Origin: Novakomyces olei
Lineage: Eukaryota; Ascomycota; Novakomycetes; Novakomycetales; Novakomycetaceae
Direction of reading: 5' to 3'
DNA: 64,000 nt
NCBI GenBank assembly: GCA_016906335.1
Contig: JADEYG010000001.1
Coordinates: forward strand, 1,612,001 to 1,676,000
The notes under the pieces are model-generated. The model was not told where the DNA came from. It did not search any database and saw nothing but the letters and a program-made list of their open reading frames with translations. How positions within the stretch are numbered: position 1 is the stretch's first letter; every line of letters begins with the position of its first letter. Shown one piece after another: positions 53,248 to 62,239 of this stretch. Both the position numbers and the translations under genes were made by a program.

Positions 53248-53682
53248 TTTCAGGGAAAATACATACTACATGCACAAAAAGCTCCGCCCTTTATGTTTAT
53301 GATTACTACGAAGCGTATATTTTTGTCTCGCAGCTGCCATTTATACTGAGTTGCTTGCATTGCTGTGTATCTGTTAGAATCATTGCCTGTCGTACCAATT
53401 ATCATGGCTACTATTTGTATAAGGACGCTTCGTCATATTTCAGGTTTATTTCGTCTACATTATGGAAATGACCGCCCATATATCCTATAAAAATCCAACA
53501 AAAATTCCCAAACACGCTCGATCTATTTCGTTGTCATTTTACCTTGTCCCACATAAAACAGTTTATTGAGATTCACTGTCATAAATTTATATAAAATACC
53601 ATTATAAATAGTCTACGCGTACCACTTCGAATCCAGTAATCTATAAACATGTTTTACTAGATAACACAACACAAAAGCGTCA
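53248..53682. other. Spacer ALG3-NCA2
   Basis: 435 bp between two plus-strand genes; no feature seen. Confidence 0.45.
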
Positions 53683-55525
53683 ATGAGTTCGTTAGTGCAA
53701 GAGCGGCTGAGGCTGTTTACGCAAAATCTGGATCAGTGTGAGGCCGAGATTACACTGTCTGCCAATCTGAAAGATCAAGGCTTTCAAACGGGTCGACTAA
53801 GGTGCACAGAAGTCAAGAATTTGCCGAATGAAGAAGCCATTGGCAGTGCGTTAGCCACGCTTCCAAGTACAGCAGACCTTTCGCCTGACCAATGGGTTCT
53901 TGCCGGCCGTGCTGCCGTAATTTTATATGCAAAGTATGTGGATCGTTTATTGGGCACTATTCTACCAACTGGAAACGATATCTATTACTGGGATGAACTT
54001 TTGTCCAGTGACGTATGGACCGCAGTGTATCTCGTACAGAGTATGTTGAATATGTCGAGGACTTGAACTCTGGCCTTTGGCTTGGAAAATTTCTTTTATT
54101 TAATGCTAATTAATAGCTTTGCCTGTCCGGTTTGCAATGCTGTTTAAAAGATTATGGAGCGATTTGAAATCTCAACGGTTCAAAGCTAATAACACGTTCG
54201 ATACTAGCGCCAGTATATCTCAGTCAATATCTCACTCCTTTGCTTACATTTCGCAAAGGCTCCGTTCACCCGAAACTGTTTTGAGTGCTTTGTTCTCCGT
54301 GAACGGAGAGCAGGTGAAACCCCCATCATTTGCTCGTGCTGTTTGGTCCAGTCTGGCTCGACGAGAAATAAAAGCCAATCGCAATTCTCTAAAATCAGTT
54401 CGCAAGCAAATGGCTGAACAAATCGGTCGTGCAGTTTCCGCAAATATGGAGCTGCGTAATGACGCCGGGCAGCTTTGTCTAAGCCAAGGCGTGACGGACT
54501 TTTTAGCTTCACTTGCTCCCGAAGCCGATCTGCCACCGCTAAAATTACTGTTCAACCTGCAAACTCGCATCGCCGATTTGGACGATATCGTTCCCCGTGA
54601 GCGTACACGGCCGTCACTGGCTATACGAGCGTGGCCTATAGTTATATTGGGTATAGTTGGTGGGTCAAAAGCGCTGAATTTTATTGTTGGGCGAAAACAC
54701 GATATTGCAGAATGGGCTCGAGAAAGTGTCACCACACTGCAAGCTTTTTGGCAAAATTGGGTGGTATCGCCCTGCGTCACAGTCTTGCGTACGATTAGGC
54801 ACGATGACGGATCTGAAATTGCCCTGACGAGCAAGCGCAGTCTCGAAGCAGACCTCGATTCCTTAGAGCGTATGGTGCTGTCTTTTGCCGAAGAACGAAG
54901 AGAGTATGCGCCAGAATATTTCGATAGTGGCGGAAACATTGAGAAAGCTTTGCTGGAGCAGCATGTTCGAGAAGGCGACATTTCACCAGTTTTACGTGCG
55001 TATGAGCACGACCTTAAATCGCCTCTTCGGGGCTCTCTACGTGGTGATCTTGTCAGGTCGCTACTAATACAAGTGCAAAAGACCAAAGTCGATGTTCAAC
55101 GGGCTCTTTCAGGAATAGACAGAATCTTGCAATCGCAAGAACTCGTCTTTGGCTTTGTAGGCCTTACTCCGGGCATTTTGGTGTGCTATTTTACCTTCAA
55201 TTTTGTACACGACCGAATCTACAATCGCGGTGCGGTTTGGAGCGGTGCTAAAAAGGTTCAAGCACGACGTACTCTGCGTAATATCTCACGTTTAATTGAC
55301 AGCGCTGCCAGTGACGAGGCAGAGCTATCTGACGAAACGATAGGCCTCTTGCTATGTGAGACATACATCTTACGGCAAGTTGTACCTTTGCTTGTACAGG
55401 ACAAGGCAGTCTTGGACGACTTTTTACATGATATTCGTCGGCTTGAAGATGGCGCTAACGCTAATATTGGGTTAGAGCGTCGTCGACTCGATTTGATTTT
55501 CCGAGTATACTCGAGGTATTTTTGA
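53683..55525 (+). CDS. NCA2: Nuclear control of ATPase protein 2 (Nca2)
   Basis: Two exons, 53683-54040 and 54117-55525, encode 588 residues; the junction gives YLVQTLPVRFAML. Family blocks include RPSLAIRAWPIVILGIVGGS, a membrane-span-linked RESVTTLQAFWQNWVVSPC, SPLRGSLRGDLVRSLLIQVQ, VDVQRALSGIDRILQSQELV, the second span FGFVGLTPGILVCYFTFNFV, and a C-terminal RRLEDGANANIGLERRRLDL. Nca2 is an outer mitochondrial membrane protein in fungi that influences expression of the mitochondrial ATP6/ATP8 transcript. The intron ends GCTAATTAATAG. Full family length. Confidence 0.92.
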
Positions 55526-56048
55526 AAAGATGGAGTATTACGGTTTGTGTATAGCGCATGAGTATTAGACGTCTTTCTGGAATATAGTAATGATTGAACT
55601 AATCTCGTATGGCAAAACAAAGTGTCCTCATTAACTATCGTAATTTCGAGATTAGTAAACCCAAACATTAATATTGGGCACAACAATTTATTGAGCTTCC
55701 AGAGACAAACAGGTCCTTAGTGTGGGAACAAAACCCTAACTAACCCTATACTTAATTTTGCACTAACACCGATAACCGCAATAGCCCTACAGGCGCCCAA
55801 CAAGCGGAACGGAACTACTAAAAAGGGTGTTGAGCCTATCTAGACTAGAACGTTGCATAGTATGCGTATTTGAATCACATATAGATGCTAATCATGCTTT
55901 ACGTACAACCATAATTTTGCAACCGTAGGTCCATTACTGTTTGTGTCGTCCTTATCCGGCACTTTTAACTTAATAATAACACCATAAATATATTATCAAG
56001 AAAGGAGAAACGGCGTGTTGAGCGTCAGATACCGGATACGCGAGCAGA
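55526..56048. other. Spacer NCA2-SEC4
   Basis: 523 bp with a telobox-like element at 55731-55750; no gene. Confidence 0.5.
55731..55750 (+). promoter_or_regulatory. Tandem telobox-like element
   Basis: AAACCCTAACTAACCCTATA, two cores with 10-bp spacing, about 300 bp before the SEC4 ATG. Confidence 0.55.
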
Positions 56049-57052
56049 ATGGCCTCAAAGTCTTAGTAAGCTTCTATTCTCATTTCTTTTACGCGTCACC
56101 TGAAATACTTGGCTGAATACGCGTCTGCTTTAACGGCTGCTATCATCCGTCGCGGACCGATCCTTCTAAATTCTACCGTGACTCTGTATAATTATTCAGC
56201 AATCCTAATTTGAATAGCGACTATTTGATCAAACTTCTATTGATTGGCGATTCGGGTGTGGGCAAGTCGTGCTTACTGTTGCGTTTCAGCGAGGACAGTT
56301 TTACTCCGAGCTTTATCACGACCATAGGGATCGATTTCAAAATTCGAACAATCGATCTAGAGGGCAAACGCATCAAATTGCAGATATGGGACACTGCAGG
56401 CCGTAAGTGCCGTGTAATTAAGTCTAGTTTGTCTAATATTTCCAGAGGAGCGATTTCGCACGATTACTACGGGTATGAAGAGAGTAATTGTTGGTTGCTT
56501 ATACTTTAGCGTATTACCGAGGCGCCATGGGCATTTTGCTCGTTTACGATGTTACAGACGAGAAGTCCTTCAACAGTATGCTCGACCAAAGTTCAACGTA
56601 TATTCAGTGCTAACTAAACAGACATTCGTACATGGTATTCTAATGTTGAACAGCATGCTTCGGAAAACGTGCACAAGATTTTGATTGGAAACAAATGTGA
56701 CGCCGAAGAGAAAAGGGTATACTCATACACGTCTGGCAGCTTTTAGTATTATTTCTATTTGGACGGAACTAATTCCTAAAGCAAGTAAGCACGGAACAGG
56801 GTGAGGCCTTGGCTCGTGAATTTGGTATTCAGTTTGTTGAGGCCAGTGCTAAGGCAAACATCAATGTGGAAGATGCGTTTTTCACGCTTGCGCGGTATGT
56901 TTCTCAGGCTGTTTTGCAGTTCTAAATATGGCAGTGATATCAAGCGGGATATGATTGATACTTCCGGCAATGACGCTGGCGCCTCCGGTCAGAGCGGCAT
57001 GAATTTATCCGGATCAAATGGCGCTACTTCGAGCAGCAGCAAATGCTGTTAG
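56049..57052 (+). CDS. SEC4: Rab GTPase, Sec4/Ypt2/Rab8 type
   Basis: Seven exons: 56049-56065, 56218-56402, 56446-56472 (27 nt), 56510-56575, 56622-56716, 56782-56894 and 56935-57052, 206 residues. The spliced start [20 protein letters not shown] is almost that of fission yeast Ypt2. All GTPase motifs are intact: P-loop GDSGVGKS, switch [11 protein letters not shown], switch [26 protein letters not shown] and EASAK. The C-terminal SSSKCC is a double-cysteine geranylgeranylation site. Sec4 directs secretory vesicles to the exocyst at growth sites. Intron positions lie within the P-loop preceding strand, switch II and the NKxD region; introns are 37-152 nt. No defects seen. Confidence 0.95.
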
Positions 57053-57663
57053 CTTTTTTTTCTCTATAACATATCCATATTTACAGCTCAACGGTGCCAT
57101 GTTTGAGAAGGGGAAATAGGCCGTTCGTTCGTTGGTTATTTATATACATTGATTTTACAGCTAAATGATTTGAGTGTAATCACTAGCAATTGTAGTTTTA
57201 AAAATGAATCCTTAACTTTTCAAACCGACATAAGAAGCTGGTTTTGTTAGGTAGTGAAAATATTCAGTCAGCCGTTGCAAAGTATCTTTTGCGTTTTGGC
57301 AGATATGTCTCCGATGTTCATCGTAGTCGAATACTGTATGTGTATATCCTGTGTAATATTACGTACGAATATAATTATATCTAGTGAGTTTACTTGTTTT
57401 TACTCGCGTATCGAGCGGGCGTAATTCTCTTTTAAGGCAAAACTTTTATTCGTTTTGGAGATTCAAGAACCGAGTCCGAAGGGCTACAGGTCAATTCAAG
57501 ATAAATTGCGTATTCATCATCGTGTGCTATTTAAAAGCTCATCGTATTAAGGTCGTGTTTTATCCGTATCTGACTCACAACAAGCCTCTCGTAATGAATG
57601 GTACGAGCGTGGCATGAGCGTGTCGTATTTTCGTGATTTTGAATCTACCCAGGGTTTTCTGAT

Positions 57664-57676
57664 GAAGATTCCAGAA
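57664..57676 (+). promoter_or_regulatory. Heat-shock element, three perfect alternating units
   Basis: GAAGATTCCAGAA fits nGAAnnTTCnnGAAn exactly. It lies 187 bp before the HSP110 ATG, where heat-shock factor control is expected. Confidence 0.7.
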
Positions 57677-57763
57677 AAGGACAGGATTTTCTACGATGTA
57701 ATGTAAAAATAATAGCGTCCATAAATTTTCTTTCTCGCCGTAAAATTGTCAAACCCTCTGCTA

Positions 57764-57764
57764 T

Positions 57765-57798
<34 letters not shown>

Positions 57799-57799
57799 A
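57764..57799. repeat. (TA)n microsatellite
   Basis: An almost pure TA run interrupted by one C, about 65 bp before the HSP110 ATG; it may contribute a TATA-like element. Confidence 0.75.
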
Positions 57800-57862
57800 A
57801 AGACAGCCGAGCTTGATAGAGCACAAATTTAGGTGCCAATTCGAGCCAGAAAGTAGAGCAGA

Positions 57863-60070
57863 ATGGCGTCTTCCGTGGTGGTAAGTCTATTCTTTCAGTC
57901 AATGTTCTTTGTTTAACTTTTTCAGGGATTTGATATCGGAAACAGCAAGACTGTTATCTCCGTAGCACGGAACCGTGCGATTGATGTTATAACAAACGAA
58001 GTCTCGAACCGTGCGACACCCACTCTGGTTGGATTCGGTCCGAAAGCGCGTTATCTCGGAGAGGGCGCGAAAACGCAAGAGACCTCAAACTTTAAAAACA
58101 CAGTAGGCTCGTTGAAACGGCTTGTCGGCCGTTCCTTCTCCGATCCGGAAGTAAAATACGAGCAGCAGTTCGTTTCTGCTGAGCTGGTGGACGTAAAGGG
58201 CCATGTTGGCGCAAAGGTCAATTACCAGGGCAAACAGGAGGTCTTTACTGCTACTCAGCTGCTGGCTATGTTTTTCACGCAGGCAAAACTTACTACTGAG
58301 GTCGAATTGCGGCAAAATGTGACTGACGTGGTCATCTCTTGTCCCGGCTGGATGACGGACCAGCAGCGCCGGGCAATGTTGGATGCTTCCGAGATTGCAG
58401 GTCTAAATACTTTACGTCTCATGAACGATACTTCCGCTGCAGCTTTGGGTTATGGCATCACAAAGACAGATCTACCGGAGGACAAGCCCCGTAATGTCGT
58501 CTTTTGCGATATTGGCCACTCCAATTATTCTGTCGCTGTTGTGTCCTTCCTACGTGGTCAATTGCACGTACGTGCGACTGCTTATGATCGTCATTTTGGA
58601 GGCCGTAATATCGATTTGGCGTTGGTCAACCACTTTGCTGAAGAGTTCAAGGCCAAATACAAGATTGACGTCAATGCTAACCAGAAAGCCTTGTTCCGTT
58701 TGTACACAGCGGTCGAAAAATTGAAAAAGGTCCTTTCTGCTAACGCTGCTGCTCCATTGAACGTTGAGTCGCTTATGAATGACATTGACGTTAGCAGCTT
58801 TTTGAAGCGGGCCGAGCTGGAAGAGCTGATCAGCCCATTGTTGGCGCGTGTTGAAGATCCTCTGAAGCGCGCCTTGGAAACTTCTGGACTCACCAAAAAT
58901 GATATTCACAGCATTGAGCTTATTGGCGGTACTACGCGCGTTCCATCAATCAAGGATCGTATTGCTGCGTTTTTTGATAAGCAGCTTTCCTTTACACTGA
59001 ACCAGGATGAGGCTGTTTCGCGTGGGTGTGCTTTCGCTTGTGCTATCCTTTCTCCTGTTTTCAAGGTCCGTGAATTCGCAGTCCACGATATCTCTGCTTA
59101 TCCGATTGTTTTCCAGTGGGAGGCCGAGCCTGGAATCGACGAAGAAACGAGCCTGGAGGTATTCTCTGCACGTAACCCGATCCCGAGCACCAAAGTTCTT
59201 TCTTTCTATCGCAAGAAGCAATTTACGCTCACCAGTTCTTATCCAGATCCCTCCGCCTTACCGGGCGGTATCAATCCTTGGATTGGTGATTATACGATTA
59301 AGAACGTAAAGCCCAACAGTGCCGGTGAGCATGCTTTGGTCAAAGTTAAAGCCCGCTTGAATCTTCACGGAGTTCTTAGTGTAGATCAGGCATATGTGGT
59401 TGAGGAAGAAGAAGTAGAAGAGCCGATTCCAGCAGAAGGTGAGGATGCCAATGGTGAAAAGAGCAAAGACGAAATGCCTGTTGATGGCGCCGATGGAACA
59501 GCAAATCCTCCACCCAAGACACGCAAGGTGAAGAAGCTGGTCAATAAGGGATCTCTCCCCATTGTTGCTGGTACAGTATCGCTTGACGACTCAATCAAGG
59601 AGGCTTACAGAGAGCGTGAATTGGAAATGACAGTGGCTGATAAATTGGTAAAGGAGACTGAGGATCGCAAGAACGCATTGGAGGAATACATCTATGACAC
59701 TCGCAGCAAGCTGGACGATATTTATGCTGGCTTTGCTAGTGATGCGGAGAAGGAGAAACTGCACAAGCTTTTGAACGAGACCGAGGATTGGTTGTATGAT
59801 GAGGGCGAGGATGCCACGAAGGCTGTTTACGTTTCACGTATGGACTCGTTACTCAGCATCGGCGGCCCTATTCGTCAACGATACCTTGACGCAGAGGAAG
59901 CCAAACGTCAGGAAGTGATCAAGGCACGAGAAGCCGAGGCAGAGAAGCTGCGTAAAGAAAAGGCACAGAAGGAAGAAGCATCCAAGGGCGAAAAGGGAAC
60001 TGGTGGTGCGGCCCCACCACCACCGCCACCGGAGCGAGTAGAGGATGAGGATGCTGAAATGAAGGGATAA
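57863..60070 (+). CDS. SSE1: Hsp110-family chaperone / nucleotide exchange factor (Sse1, Hsp88)
   Basis: Two exons, 57863-57880 (18 nt) and 57926-60070, encode 720 residues. Splicing completes SVVGFDIGNSKTVISVARNR, the first phosphate-binding loop of the Hsp70 ATPase fold. Further blocks are RLMNDTSAAALGYGITKTDL, VVFCDIGHSNYSVAVV, YDRHFGGRNIDLALV and ELIGGTTRVPSIKDRI. The substrate-binding half has the long acidic linker and helical lid typical of Hsp110. The C-terminus holds polyproline and an acidic tail (ERVEDEDAEMKG). Hsp110 acts as exchange factor for cytosolic Hsp70 and as holdase. A heat-shock element and a TA run precede the gene. The 45-nt intron ends TTTAACTTTTTCAG. Confidence 0.96.
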
Positions 60071-60756
60071 ACGCTAAATTTGCAGCATTCATGGCTTTAT
60101 AGAGAATGCATCCTTATGTGTTATAATTGATTATTGATGCGGCATATTGAGTCAAGTTTTATGATTCGTAGTTATAATTGAAGTTTGAGAATTTGCATGC
60201 CATTTGCTTAAAGTCGTAAGAGAGAGCGTTCAGGGCGTTCTTAGTGACTGAAGGTTACATTGAATCTGAAAACCGTCGCACGCGCCTAGAAGCCCTGGTC
60301 CTTTGCTCCTTTGTATGCATACGTTGGGCAAGGTCGAACTATTAAAGTTAGGGTTAGTCAGAGTCTGCAGTCTTCCATATTTAAGGGTTAGTTAGGGTTA
60401 GTTTAACGCAAGTCAGGGTTTACGTGCACTGTTATGTGGTACAAATATAAGCGTACTACTTAATCTCTGCATTAGCTCATTACCAATCCCCGCACGCGAC
60501 TTGCGGAGAAGTGCAGTAAGGCGAGGCCGCTGTTCCACTCCGTACTCGGTCAAATAATTCTGTTTTTCTCACTGAAAATCTATACCAATCGACACGCTGG
60601 CTTTTGAAGGCTCTTTCATTGCTTATTGCTAGGCGTTAAAAGTTTGTGGCGCCCTCTATACATTGTGCCTGTCACGGTCTTTTGACGAAAGGCTGAGAAT
60701 AACTTTTAAGCACCTGATTGTTTGGACGGCAATACTCTTTGAAAACGTACGTCTGA
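60071..60756. other. Spacer HSP110-quinone reductase
   Basis: 686 bp with two telobox-like elements; no gene seen. Confidence 0.5.
60347..60402 (-). promoter_or_regulatory. Two telobox-like elements
   Basis: GTTAGGGTTAG at 60347-60357 and AGGGTTAGTTAGGGTTAGT at 60384-60402, the latter with 10-bp core spacing, about 360 bp before the next ATG. Confidence 0.5.
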
Positions 60757-62031
60757 ATGGGCCATACAACATTACCAGCGCGATTTCCTGCGCTGGTTAT
60801 GGCGCGTGCCCTGGACCCGGCGGTAAAGTACCATCCCACGAAACTGGCCTTGGCCGAAATGCCAGAAATCATTGGCGCCGATGACGTGGTCGTAAAAATA
60901 AGCGCTGCCGCTCTTAACCATCGTGACGTGTTTATTCGCCAGCTCGCTTACCCGGGAGCTATGGAGAATGTGCCCTTGGGCTCGGATGGTGAGACCACAA
61001 AAATGATGATTACAGTATACGTTTATATTTCTGAATTTCGCCATTTTGTGACTTGATAACTACATTTTGAAATCCTTGGAGGCCTATTGAAGTCTTGTGT
61101 TCTTTTTTGTTTTTGATTTTTGTTTTGCTTTTGTTTTCCAAGTCTAACGTCAGGCGTCGGCCGGGTCGTATGGACGGGAGAAGCGGCAACTAAATGGCTC
61201 GATAAACTTGTCCTTGTTCGGCCAAGTATCGGTTGGAGCAGCGATAAAAAAGGACCAGAAAACCCTGCTGATTTTGCCATACTTGGGGGTACAAAGCAGT
61301 ATCAGCAGGGCACTTTTGCTCAGTATATTCATGTCCCAGCTGACCAGGTGGTTGCCTGCCCGCCCCATTTGAGTACAAATGAGGCAGCTGCGCTGCCCTT
61401 GTGCGGTGTTACTGCGTACCGCGCCCTTTTCACAAAGGGACTAGTAGCCCGTGGTGACAATGTTCTTGTTACTGGAGCTGGAGGCGGCGCTGCTAATATT
61501 GCAATCCAATTTGCTCTGGCAGCCGGGTGCAATGTTTTTTCTACAACTGGTAGTGAAGAAAAAATAAAACTTGCACAGGCGATGGGCTGCCGTGCTGTTG
61601 TGTCTTATCGTGATAGCGATTGGGGAAAGCAGTTAGCACGGCATTTACCGGCTCATAGGTCTTATTTTGATGCGGTCATTGACTCGGCCGGTGGAGAAGT
61701 ACTTGCGCAGACTTGCCGATTCTTGAAGGAAGGGGCACGCATAGTCGTTTACGGAATGACAGCAGTCCCCAAGATTGAATTCACTATGCACGCGGTACTC
61801 CGAAATATCGAACTGGTGGGGACCAAAATGGGGTCAGATCTGGAATTCGACGAAATGCTGGAATTTGTGAAGCAACATCAGATACGGCCAATAGTTTCGC
61901 GGACCGTTGATGGACTCAAAAAGGCAGAATCGTTGTTTGAAGTAATGAAGCAAGGCACTGACGTATGGGGCAAACTCGTAGTCGTTATTGATCAAGAGCA
62001 GCAACGAAACGACGACGACTCGAGGCTGTAA
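60757..62031 (+). CDS. MDR-superfamily oxidoreductase (quinone reductase/zinc-less alcohol dehydrogenase-like)
   Basis: Two exons, 60757-60988 and 61154-62031, give 369 residues; the intron is 165 nt and ends TCTAACGTCAG. The N-terminal GroES-like domain has DDVVVKISAAALNHRDVFIR, PLGSDGVGRVVWTG and FAQYIHVPADQVVACPPHLS. The Rossmann domain has NVLVTGAGGGAANIAIQFAL. Catalytic zinc Cys/His residues of alcohol dehydrogenases are not evident (NHRD follows instead), so NADPH-dependent quinone or enoyl reductase chemistry is more likely. A second in-frame ATG follows 14 codons later (ALVMARALDP). Substrate unknown. Confidence 0.9.
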
Positions 62032-62036
62032 ATAAA

Positions 62037-62041
62037 CAAAC

Positions 62042-62073
<32 letters not shown>

Positions 62074-62092
62074 AATTAATTAATTAATTAAA
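62037..62092. repeat. (AAAT)n/(AATT)n microsatellite
   Basis: A (AAAT)n run passes into (TTAA)n just after the oxidoreductase stop codon. Confidence 0.8.
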
Positions 62093-62239
62093 TGCCTTCT
62101 CCATATACGGCGTATACTTCTATCAATCACTCCTCTTTAGGTACTAATATTCTCGCTCAACATGTAACATTAGTGAACTACGTATTTTAATCTTCATACA
62201 CATAAAACTACATTAAATACTCATAATCCGTTTAGAAAT

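Larger units (their letters stand above)
57053..57862. other. Promoter region of HSP110
   Basis: 810 bp; contains a heat-shock element and a (TA)n run (both listed). No gene supported. Confidence 0.55.

Noticed and set aside
54244-55086. 280-codon reverse ORF
   Set aside because: Antisense to NCA2, with Ser/Arg/Cys-rich composition typical of a complementary frame.
61023-61280. Reverse ORF rich in Lys/Gln/Asn
   Set aside because: Mostly the intron and second exon of the oxidoreductase read backwards.
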